Assembly (NCBI GenBank): GCA_950097015.1
Contig: CATNEN010000001.1
Location: 10,562,001 to 10,626,000 of the forward strand
Source of the DNA: Macrostomum hystrix
Lineage: Eukaryota > Platyhelminthes > Macrostomidae
DNA length: 64,000 nucleotides
Direction of reading: 5' to 3'
The notes beneath the pieces were generated by a model. The model did no database searches, was not told the DNA's origin, and saw only the letters and a list, made by a program, of their open reading frames with translations. Below, piece by piece: positions 50,748 through 61,400 of the stretch. Position 1 is the first letter of the stretch. Each line of letters starts with the position of its first letter. The position numbers and the translations under genes are program-made.

Positions 50748-50989
50748 CTTCGTTTTTTCCTCTTGCCATTGCTAAGTAAATAGTGTCTATCCAATTTTAC
50801 TGTCATTCTTTTCTCATTGTTTTTTAGACTCTGTGTAATGTGCATGCACAAGAGTACTTTACAAATCGATTGCATGGTTTGCGTAAAATGAGCTCCTTTG
50901 TATTATCATTACATTTATTATAACAAAAAACCGATTGCACCTATTTTCGTCCACAACACGGATCGATATTTTCCGCGCTTTACAATAAG

Positions 50990-51062
50990 CTAACCTTCAA
51001 AGCTGTCAGACGTCAGCATCGTCGAGGTGTTCAGCGATTCTTGTCGAAGACTCTGGTGACAA
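50990..51062 (+). repeat. Left arm of an inverted repeat pair, seed of the 15-bp array
   Basis: This segment (ccttcaaagctgtcagacg onward through gtcgaagactctggtgac) is about 85% identical to the reverse complement of 52608-52682. The 15-bp array starts within it. Confidence 0.8.
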
Positions 51063-51474
51063 AGACTCTGGTGACAAAGACTCTGGTGACAAAGACTCTG
51101 GTGACAAAGACTCTGGTGACAAAGACTCTGGTGACAAAGACTCTGGTGACAAAGACTCTGGTGACAAAGACTCTGGTGACAAAGACTCTGGTGACAAAGA
51201 CTCTGGTGACAAAGACTCTGGTGACAAAGACTCTGGTGACAAAGACTCTGGTGACAAAGACTCTGGTGACAAAAACTCTGGTGACAAAGACTCTGGTGAC
51301 AAAGACTCTGGTGACAAAGACTCTGGTGACAAAGACTCTGGTGACAAAGACTCTGGTGACAAAGACTCTGGTGACAAAGACTCTGGTGACAAAAACTCTG
51401 GTGACAAAGACTCTGGTGACAAAGACTCTGGTGACAAAGACTCTGGTAACAAAGACTCTGGTGACAAAGACAAA
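51046..51474. repeat. 15-bp minisatellite
   Basis: About 28-29 nearly perfect copies of gactctggtgacaaa; only single-base changes (gacaaaaac, ggtaac) are seen. It is open in all frames of both strands owing to its length. It lies between the GPI-type gene and the SHP2-like gene, which converge here. Confidence 0.97.
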
Positions 51475-51479
51475 TAAGT

Positions 51480-52600
51480 GTAATGAATGTTTGCTTGTTT
51501 GGTGGTAACAGACACCCCGATGAGAATCCTTGAATATTTCGACCATGCCGGTATTTTGCGATTCTGGAAGTTGTTTCATCGGATAGAGCGGAAAGTTTCA
51601 GCCGTGATTGGTTGAATATTTTGGGAGATACAGAAAAAATTATGTGGGTACTCATGTGTTCTTTCAGCTGTTAAAAGGCTGCTTATACAATGCAGCCCTA
51701 TCAGTTCCCATAGGTCGTCAATATGATAACTTAGGTAAGCATATTGTAAAAAATAATAACTTCGCTACTGTATTATATCTGTAAAACAGTTCTTTTTATG
51801 CTATAAAAATATCATTAAATAAAACATACAATTAAACGTAAAGTTAGTGTATTTTTTAATTTCGCACTTTTTGATTACTACTGAAAGTAAGAGGCTTGGC
51901 ATTCGCACAACTTAGTTTATTCATCTTGAGGCTTTTCTGGCGATTGAGTTTTTAAAGAGCTGTTTAAGATTAGTGATATTTTTTAGCGGCAGCAACAAAT
52001 TTACACAGATTGATTTCCATTCCAGAGTAAATTATTGAAAATTTTCTTACGCAGTAAGTGCGCCCACGCCATGATATTAAGTTTCGGGTTTATAGAGAGT
52101 GTAATGAAATACTGAATAACAGCTTTGCAGAGCTACATCACAATTGCATAGCAACAAAGACTAAAAAACGACCGCGTAATCCGACAAGGAGCGGTTAAAT
52201 GGGATTAAACTGTAAAAGAGTGCAGCACTTTCATGGCAAAACTTTTATGATGCTACATTACACGGCCGGCCTACAAAAAAAGAAAATAACTCTAAGTACA
52301 AGCTAATTATTGAATGAGAGTCGAAAATCAGTTAAAGAACGAGTTTAAACAGGTGCGAACGAAAAACATTCGTGCTTTCTTGGATAGAAAGTTTTTTTTC
52401 TAAATTTTTTCTTCGATTTAACCTTAACAGAGAGAGACCACGTTAAAAGAAACTGACTTTCTTTTTTGCTTCTCCTAAAATTTTCTAACAAACGCCATGA
52501 AAATCCAGAACACGACCTTAAATTTTCCTTTCTATCGGACGAAATAAATTTCAAATTCACAGAAAATCTGAATATAATTGAACCAATATGGATGCACCAA
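51480..52600. other. Intergenic region between converging genes
   Basis: AT-rich. Holds 3' flanks of the GPI-type gene (plus) and the SHP2-like gene (minus). No gene recognised. Confidence 0.5.
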
Positions 52601-52607
52601 TGTTATT

Positions 52608-52682
52608 TGTCTTTGTCACTAGAGTCTTCGACAAAATCGCTGAATATCTCGACGATCGTGACGTCGGACGGCTTTGAAAGTT
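52608..52682 (-). repeat. Right arm of the inverted repeat pair, single-unit version
   Basis: On the minus strand this reads the same order as 50990-51062 and then a single gactctagtgacaaa followed by gacaaataa, which is also what follows the last unit of the array at 51474. It is thus the unexpanded counterpart. Confidence 0.8.
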
Positions 52683-52973
52683 AGTGCATCGAAAAGAGTG
52701 GAAAGTGTAGATGCATTGAATGGACTTTTAGGAAAATCGGTCAGTCGGTTTGGGAGCTATTGTGAAGTAGGCAGTAGAAGTAGACACCCCACCTGGCTGC
52801 TGGGGTCTTTTACCAGGGGAAACGGAAAATAGTTCTCGTGGTCTTTGTACTGTTAAAGCTTATCCGCTACAAAACTATTTAGTAGCTGAAACAAAACATA
52901 AAGATTCTGTCAACCTTTTCATCGTCCATTCGCTTATCTTTAGCTGAGAACACATGACACAGTGGAGTGCAGC

Positions 52974-54585
52974 TCAAGTGCAGTACACCTCTTCCACTGG
53001 TTTCGCCTTCTTTGTTTCATTCTCGATGTACTTCAGGATGGCCATGTACACGAAGCGGTACTGCGGCTCAGTCTGGATCATGCCTGAGCGCTGCGTTCTC
53101 AGATTCCTGGCCGCGCGGAAGATGTCCAGGTCCGAGTTGATGCCGATCGCTTGCAGCTGGTTGATGAGGATGTCCAGAATGATGAAGGTGCCAGTGCGGC
53201 CGATGCCGGCGCTGCAGTGGACCACGATGGGCGGTCCGGGGCGTGGCTGCCCTGCCCGGATTCGCTCCACCAGCTGGTTCATGTCTCGCAGCAGCGTCAG
53301 AACTGACGTCGGATCAGTTGGCACGCTGTGATCGGGCCAGGCCAGGTACTGGAAGTGGTACAGGATGCGCGGCGGCTCCTTGCTAGCGGTGTGGCTAACC
53401 TCCAGCTTAGTCAAGGTGTAATCGTGCTTCAGTGTTTCCTCCAAGAAGCGAATGATGAACGCGTTGCCGGATTCGCCGATGTCCACCTGCTTGACTTGGT
53501 CATCTCGATTTGACCAGTACTTTGCGCACTTGTTCTTGCCGCCTTCAACCTCTTTGGTTGTCATGACGATGACTTGGGCTTTCTCCTGCCAGATCATGCG
53601 CCAGAAGTCGACTACAGTCGCCTGCAACGGACCCTGGCTAGCAATGTAGACATTGTGGTTAGGCAGATGCAAATCAGGACAAATGTAGTTTGCGTTGACG
53701 TAGTCATTCAGTGGCGGATCCACCTTATCCAGCAGCTTGACCCGTGTCTCATCGTAAGGCAAGATGTTCTTGAACCGATTCTTATTTCGATTCGCCGCCT
53801 TGAAGCCCTCAGTCTTGGGCTTCTCCCGATTGTCTTCATCGAACTTTGTTAGCTGCATGTACTCATCGCTGAAGCCGCTCTCTTCCGAGTGCCCCAGATC
53901 GTTTATTCTGTACTTTATAGTGGTGGCTTTCAAACTCGACGTGTTCACCGGCTTCTTCAGCTTGTAGCTGATGCCGTCTGAGTCAACCATGCTGCGCTCC
54001 TTGTAGAAGCTGACGAGCTCTGGCACAGACATGAAGGTGCTGTCCTGAGACAAGTAAAATTTCTGTTGACCGCGCGAGTCTTGACCTTTGCGGATTTGCA
54101 CGTGAACCACCTGGCTGTTGGGGCCTACTATCGAGATAACGTATAATGGTTCGCCGTGAGCCGCTAGCCGGATTAGGAAGCTGCCCTCCGGCTTGTTTTC
54201 AAGCAGGGCTGCTGCCCGCTTGCCGTTGATGTTGCGGTGGAACCAGCGGTCATCCAGGAACACCGGGTTGTCCTTGAATATCGGCTGACTAAGGCGCACC
54301 TGCAGGTTGTTGGACAGGTTCAGCGTGTGCTTGCTGGATGTGTAGTGCTGGATGATGTCGAAGGTTGACGCGAACTGCTCCGAGTCGCCCTCAAGCTGAT
54401 AAAACTCGCCATTGCAGACGATTTTGACGTGGATGACCTTGGAGCGATTCAGTACCGATAGTACAGTGGCCTGGACTCCGTTGTCGCTTCGTGATTTCGA
54501 GCTCGGGCGAAGCAGGAAGGCGCCTTCAACGCCGTGAGTGGCTAGAAGGCTCTCCGCTGTGGGCCCATTGATTTTGTGATAGCAC
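52974..54585 (-). CDS. SHP2/corkscrew-like tyrosine phosphatase (SH2-SH2-PTP), large 3' exon
   Basis: One open exon on the minus strand, entered through an acceptor (ccaaag) at 54586-54587 and ending in TGA at 52974; 536 residues. N-terminal SH2 (about 1-95) begins at CYHKINGPTAESLL with FLLRPSS. The second SH2 (about 105-210) has WFHRNINGKRAAALL and FLIRLAA. The PTP domain (about 260-525) shows NRFKNILPYDETRV, NDYVNANY, the WPD loop (WPDHSVP), the signature HCSAGIGRTG and the Q-loop QTEPQYRF, so it should be catalytically active. In SHP2 the N-SH2 blocks the PTP site until it binds phosphotyrosine; the acidic residues at that interface (D61, E76) appear here as Glu and Asp. The protein ends about 15 residues after the PTP domain, lacking the long tyrosine-bearing tail. 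The first exon, with the start codon, was not found. PTPN6 is a less likely assignment. Confidence 0.92.
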
Positions 54586-54764
54586 CTTTGGATGGAGGAG
54601 GATTTTCGTTTGAAATTTTTTAATTATAGATTTTTTCCAGTCAGTTTTTTGCCTTGTTAAAAGGTTCAGAAATGAAGATTTTTCAAGCATGTGGTGCTTC
54701 TCTGTACAAGTATTTGATTTATAGAATAATATTAGTAATATTACTAATGACAAATTACAATGGC

Positions 54765-55062
54765 ACCGATTGAGCCAGATGTGCAGCCGACAGCACAGCT
54801 GCAGCTATGGCGCGGTGCATCTGAAGGCTGCGTACTGCTTCTCAGTCCATGGACTTGGGGGGACGCCACACCCACCCACAATTAACCAAGCAATGCTGGT
54901 ACCCATTTAATATCTGGTTAAACTGAAGCAATGCGGAGTTAAGTGTCTTGCTAAAGGACAAACTGTTTCAGTGGAGTCGAACCCCTGACCTTCTAGTTAT
55001 GAGTCTGACACTCTAAACACCAGTCTTGAATTCCTTCACTAGGCCACAACGTCACCCAACCC
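54765..55062 (-). mobile_element. tRNA-derived SINE, family 2
   Basis: On the minus strand: gtttagagtgtcagactcat, then B-box ggtcaggggttcgactcc, then tttagcaagacacttaa, taccagcattgct, gggtgggtgtggcg and gtccatggactgagaagc. This is the fullest family 2 copy in the window and defines the family. Confidence 0.8.
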
Positions 55063-55064
55063 TA

Positions 55065-56205
55065 ACAGTCCAAGACCAGTCCAAGACAAAAGTATTCTAC
55101 TCACAAAGTGGAGGTCGGCATGAATGACACCGTCATGCTTATTATCTGGAGTTTTTTACAGTCAAACAGCGCGATGATTTTGTGAGCTGCTAAGAATTGA
55201 AGCGCTTTCGAATTTTGTCTAAGATAGCTGAAGCCAGGTATCTGCCTAATTAAAGAGAAAAGCAGGTTCTCTCAATTTCCGGTGTCAAAGTAGGAGAGCT
55301 GTTGAATCGCAAGCAACAAGCTTCATGACCAGCTAGATGCTATCTCGATGCGAAGTTTGTTCAAAAACCTAGCCTCTTAATAACATCGCTAGCAAGTTAG
55401 CTCGCTGGGCCTGGGTTGGACCACATCAGAATGCATAAACTATTGTATCTATTTTTAAATGCCAAGCTTAGTCCCAATGTCAAACAGCGTACAGGCTGAC
55501 GCGTTGAAGATGTTGCTGTTTAAATTGCTTTGATTCGGACGGAACGCAGCTGACTAGGCTTGTTTGTCACCCTGTCGAATTGTCGGCATTTGCTTATTGG
55601 CGATTGCATTGGCTCGCTTGGAATCTGAACATGGTTAAAATACTAATAGTTTGCTAATTTAAACTGTAAGGTTAATAATAAATCACCAGAAACATACCGA
55701 ATCAGAAACTAAAAGCTAGTATTTCGAGATACGGAAAGTACACAGTCAGAGTGGTCGATGATGCACAAACAAGTCGTGATCCAAGCCAAGGCAGAGAAGC
55801 CACTCGCTTGTTCTCCATCCATCGATGGCTTAGCAAACAAATGGCCCAGGCAAACACCGCTGCAATTCCATCAGCTGTGTTTGCTTTGAATATTCTCAAG
55901 GCCCAGTTGCGGTTGGGTCAACGACAAGTGTTCCCACTAAGCGGAGAAGGAATACAGACTTCTAGTCGGGCATGAGCGGGGAAATTATGAGCATTTTCCC
56001 AGCAACTATGATTAAACTGCAGAATTGGATTTCAACACCAATTGCATTGAGGTGTAAAAGGATCAAAAAACTTGGATATGATAATCCTGTCCGCTTTTGT
56101 ACAGATCTGGATTTAACGATATTTATTTTTCCATTGACATGAAATTTCGCACATTTGAAATGTACAATTAAATTTGCTTATTCAGAAAGTATAGAATATA
56201 GAAAT
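55065..56205. other. Region upstream of the SHP2-like exon
   Basis: The missing 5' exon of the SHP2-like gene is expected here or beyond, but none was identified. A plus-strand 74-codon ORF at 55751-55975 has no recognised family. Confidence 0.4.
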
Positions 56206-56211
56206 GACACT

Positions 56212-56445
56212 TTGTCTAGTGGGTACACCACAGGCTGTGTACGGTTTTTAAGTCCATGGACTGGGGAGGTCGCCGCACCCACCCGAATTTCTGGCCCAGC
56301 TGATGCCATTTTATACGTTGAACTGAAGCACAAAGTCATTAAGTGTCTTGCTTAAAGGGAATTTTTACTTTCGGTAAATATTCGAACTCATGACCTTCCG
56401 GTCAGAAGTTTGAAACTCCAACCGAAGGACAACGAGCTCATTGTG
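56212..56445 (-). mobile_element. tRNA-derived SINE, family 2
   Basis: Reverse-oriented copy with aagtccatggactgggga, cagctgatgcc, aagtgtcttgctta and, in complement, a decayed B-box near 56380-56400. Confidence 0.75.
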
Positions 56446-56649
56446 ACATGTACAGCAGATACTATAGTGAAAACATGAATTGTATTTGAATGAGATACTA
56501 TGTTGCCAAATAAGACTAAAAGGAATATTTTAGTAAAAAGAAAAATTAAAAAACTAAAAAACTAAAAATTAAATGACAGTCGCTTGGCCGAATTTTGAAG
56601 GTTCTTTTACTTCTGTCTAAAAAAATCTGACGGCAGTTGCTTTTCGCCA

Positions 56650-57513
56650 GCTACGTTGGTCTGCATTCGTGCTGAAGTGCAGAGGTACTTGACTCTCGTG
56701 CTGAAGCGTCGAACAAATATTATTTGCAGTGACGAGTTCGCCACTGCCAACCGGATGCTGCGAGTAAAGGTGCGGCATTTTCATGCTGATGGAGGCACTG
56801 TCAATCAGCACGAGCCAATAGAAGAAGGTGATTTACAGAAAACGCGTGCTTATTTTTACCGTTCTACAGCTGAACGGTTGCAAGATGAAGTACTATTTAC
56901 GCTGCTGTATGTCCTGGGCGAGAGAGCTCAAGAACACATGTCAAGTCTAAAGCAAGTTGGCACGCTCCTAGAAGAAGTCGACGCTGATGGGAATCCATAT
57001 CTTGCGTTGCCGCCGTTAAAGACAAAAAACCAGAGTAGTGATCCAACAAAATGCAAGGGAAATCAGAGCAAACAGAGTCGGATCTACGGCGCTCAGCGGG
57101 AGTTGATCCTGCATTATCAGAGTTTGTTACCGCAGAATTCGTCCTCGAATTCGTCCTACTAACGAAGCACGTTAGTAGTGTGTGCAACCTCTCCAAGCAG
57201 TACACGAATCACTGCATACGCGTCACGCGTATTGCGGATCTTTTCGACAAAGGAATGCCTATGGGTGAGATAATGGCGGTAACGGGACAACGATCGGAGT
57301 CCACTGTTCGACGTTATCTCGCACGCAAGCGTGACAGAACCCTCAGGAAGGTTGCTACCGCTGTTAGTGACAATTTGGCCCCACCAACCGAGGCGACTAC
57401 GAGTGCAACCACTAGTGCAACAGTCATGCAGCAAGCTCAAGTTGACATGCGAAGTGTGCAACAGCCGATGTTTGCCAAATGCCTCTTCGATGGGTGCACG
57501 TTCAACTTCTAAC
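56650..57513 (+). pseudogene. Crypton-type tyrosine recombinase, broken
   Basis: Two overlapping frames carry the two halves of a DUF3504/Crypton-like tyrosine recombinase. Frame one (about 56656-57162) has EVQRYLTLVLKRR, SDEFATANRML, PIEEGDLQKT and LLYVLGERAQEHM, where the Arg of GERAQE sits at the first catalytic arginine. Frame two (to 57512) has LSKQYTNHCIRVTRIADLF (the H-x-x-R box) and VTGQRSESTVRRYLA (His replaced by Gln, catalytic Tyr kept). A frame change near 57050-57160 and a shortened middle indicate decay. These elements move as circular DNA by recombination; this copy probably cannot without repair. It lies just upstream of the glutamate receptor. Confidence 0.75.
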
Positions 57514-57514
57514 A

Positions 57515-58444
57515 AAGAATATATAGCTCGTACTTATAAGTCTTTACTGTCGAAAATTAAATACTTGGTATTCGTTTGCTTTGCTATATCCTCGATCTGT
57601 TTCCTGTTAAAGTTCTTGTTGCTTAAATTAATAAAAACTGTGAATTTCTCGCTCATAATCTATGGCAATTTATCGTGACTTTACAGCTTCATTAAAAAAT
57701 GCATTAAAAAACTATAGTCTATATGATAATGACCGCAGCCACGAGTGCATCTACTATGTACAATCAACCTTAGTATCCAAGCTGTAGCTTCTATCCTATT
57801 GTCATACTGAATAGCCAACAGAGGGGCTCTGCCATAGACAGGAGCATTAGCCACGATTGCACGCTGATGATTGGACAATAATTATTGCGTTCTGATTGTT
57901 GACTGTCTATTGTAAAATCCCCATTATTTTGAGTCCCTTGTTGGCTGGACGATATGAAATCGATGTATTCACAAGTCCCGATTAATTTCGCTGATGTATA
58001 CTTTATAGCATTTATCAGTAAGTAGTACTCTTTCTACTTGCCCATAATTCTTTCTGCCTTTCATCTGATAGTAAAGCAGCTCAGTATTGATGTTTTCCCG
58101 AAGTCAATCAGAATCATTGATTTCTTTCCTCTAGAACGAGTTTTACCTTCTTCTCTCAGACTGAATCTATATTTAGCATCAGGCAATAGAATTCACATAG
58201 GCATTGTCTTTGTATTGAGATTCGCTTTCATTGAGAACTCTTCGATCCCACATTTATAGATACTTTAAAGCTTTTATAGTAGTCTCGAAAAGGGGCACAA
58301 TTGAACCTATTAGAAAAGGTGGGGTCAATTTTTTTTTCATGAAATGCGAGAAGGTATTTTTGTTGGCATGTGTTTTAAGGAGAAAAAACAAATTACAATT
58401 TGAATTAAAAATTGTTTTCATTACCATTATTGTCCATATGACAG
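57515..58444. other. Region upstream of the first recognised receptor exon
   Basis: AT-rich. The signal peptide and first part of the receptor's amino-terminal domain should be here or further upstream but could not be identified. Confidence 0.4.
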
Positions 58445-61400
58445 CCTGTCAGTGGTCAGGTGGCTATCACGGCATCCTAGCTATCGGAGACTGCAAGCTG
58501 GTAGCTGTTGCTGCTGAATTAGCTAACTCAATGAGACTGCCGCTGATAGCAGTGCCGACGGGTCTGTGCGACTACAACCATTGGCTCAACAGTGAGTTCG
58601 TTGTTGGTGTGGCGGGTGAGAACTTTTTCTGTGGTAATGGGACAGGAAAAGACAGGGTTAAATTTCGAAGACCAGACTTAATTGATTCAACATTCAACGA
58701 ACAGGAGGGCAAATTCTCTCTTAAAAAAACCTAATCCAGCGTCAGATTTCACTGTCTAAAGACAAAGTGCATTTTAGCAGTCGTCAATTAAAAAATCTTG
58801 ATTTCTTACTGCTATGGTAACATGGATCATTGCTCCGGACAAATACCCAACCATCCAAGTTACTCACACTGTCACTAAGGTCTACCTGGTTTTTCTAATT
58901 AGCTGCTGTTTTGCTCGCATTATTTTTTGGAAATTTGAGTGAAAGACAAAATTTAACAAGCTAAATAAAGTGTTTCCTTTCGCGAGTCTCGGCTACATAG
59001 CGTCTCTCGCATACTCTCGAAACAACCACTACGTTTTAGATTACACATCGATTGCGATGGAGTCCCCAGCCTGGTACCTGCGGGCCACTGTCGTTTCAAT
59101 GCACTTACATCGAACTGTTGATTCCGTATTGATTCTGTACGACAGTGGTCAAGGTTGGTACAGTATTAGTATTTGTATTTTTACTTCATTACAGGAAGTA
59201 GAGATTTACGAACTAATTAAGGACAAAAATTATGGGGGAAACACTTTTGTCTCTGGCACCTGAGCTCGAATCCGCGGCAAGGTCACATTTATTTCAGTGT
59301 CGCGGCTTAGTTTAAATTTCCCGAAATGCTGATCATAGATATCATAGATTGGTTACTACGGTAACCAACAGACAAAAGCATCTAAAAACCTCTCTACTAA
59401 AAAATTTCAGCGACTTCCATCCTAGAAGAGCTGCAGGCATGCTTGGCGATGCAATTTCCAAAGTTAGCCAGCAGTGCCTATCTGGTGGACGTCATTGCGC
59501 CGTCGGGCAATTCAACTGGCAATTCAACCGTTCAATTATTCAGCCTCATCAGAAAAATGAAGACCGGAGTCAATTTTGTCATTCTCATCGCAAGCGAACC
59601 AAAAGTGCTTGACGTCATTCGACTGGTAGTGACTAGATTAGATAGATCATGCATCAATTATAAATTATAAATCATTTATGGTAAAGTCTAACAGGATCTG
59701 ATTATATCTAACAGGATCTGACCATGTTCAACAGGATCTGGCCTCATTTAACAGTATCTGACCGTATTTAACAGTATCTGACCGTATTTAACAGTACATA
59801 TCTGACCGTATTTAACAGTATCTGACCGTATTTAACAGTATCTGACCGTATTTAACAGTACATATCTGACCGTATTTAACAGTATCTGACGGTACTAAAC
59901 AGGATATAACCTTGTTTAACAGGATATAACCTTTTTTAACAGGATATAACCTTGTTTAACAGGATCTGACCATGTATAACAGGATCTGACCATGTATAAC
60001 AGGATCTGACCATGTATAACAGGATCTGACAATGTATAACAGGATCTGACCATGTATAACATGAACTGACCATATCTAACATCACCTGACCATTTCTCAC
60101 AGAATCTAACATTGTCAGTGGCAGACAAAGCTTAAAAGCCAGTATTTAATCCATCGCATCCATTGCTCCGAGCAGGCAGCCTCCAACGGATTCCTCAGCG
60201 TGAACATCAACTGGATGGTGATCAGTCCCGCCATCAGCCCGAACCAGCTGCTGTCCCTGATGCCAGTTAGTTATCAAATTGGTGCGCCAAATCTACTGTT
60301 GATTCGCGGCCCAACCAATGGCCAGCTCGCCGGCGGTGTCTGCTCCGTAGATCTTGCCGCAATATTTGACGGCTGCAAGGCTGACGATGTGCAGGTGAAA
60401 AAATCTAGGAAAAATTTAGATTGAAAAGACCACACTTTCCCCCCCTGGGGAAAGACCAGGGGGGTATTTCAAATACTCACTGTCTACTTCTCGATAGCTC
60501 CCGATTTCATTGCGATTAGTGGCTTTTCTGGAAGATGCAGAAAAAAGAGAAAAATGCTTGTATTTGAAATACCCCCGTGATCTTTCTATTGTTAAAGCCG
60601 TTCTTGGAGGGGGGCGAGTGGCAGAGCGGTTAACGCATTTGCCTCTCGCACCAAGGTCCCTGAGCTCGATTCCGCGGCGAGGCGACATTTATTTTGGGGC
60701 TCAGCCGCTGAGAAGGCTTGGGGCTTGCCGTGAAATTTACGCCCTTGAGGGCCAACCTCCAAGGCACATTGAGGTGTACACTACCTGACGATGAGGAAGT
60801 CAGGGAAGATGTACACCTGTATCAGCATGTGCCTGCGTACAGTATCTGTGTGCGTGTGTACTCAGGAGTCAGTGGAATCGGCAGAATTGCTTTCTCTCTG
60901 GCAATTGGTCTACTGTCACAAAACGATGTCTCATTGCTCACAGCAAATATTCCTGCAAATATTATGATCATTATTAAGCCCTTCTTGGGGTAAGTTTAAG
61001 ATCAGCACACTTTGATTGCAGGCCGTACAAGTTCGAGTGCTCGACGCCCTTCTCGAGTTTGGTCGAGCTTTTCACAACGTCCTTGGCAACGGTACTTCTT
61101 ATCTTATTAATGACACTAGCGTACTTAGCAACGGTATCCAATCGGTCAGCAATGCATCCTGCACAGGAGGAGGATGGAATGGTGGGCCTGAGGCCGCTAG
61201 ATTTATAAGAAACGTGAGTCCCGTTTTAGGATTGCAATACGAAACAAAAAAACAAAGATGTTACTCACATATCCGGGCATGCAACTGATTTCAGGCCGAC
61301 AGCTACGTATCTGCAGTATCGACTATAAAATTCAACTCGACTACTGGCGATCTGCAAAGCGGCTATCTGGAATTCTTCGCCCTTCAGAGTGCACCCTCCG

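Noticed and set aside
51006-51655. Several overlapping repeat ORFs (five-residue periods) on both strands
   Set aside because: All frames of the 15-bp unit are open, so ORF length carries no information; no splice or start context supports a protein.
55751-55975. 74-codon plus-strand ORF near the SHP2-like gene
   Set aside because: No homology, no splice support, and wrong strand for the missing SHP2 exon.
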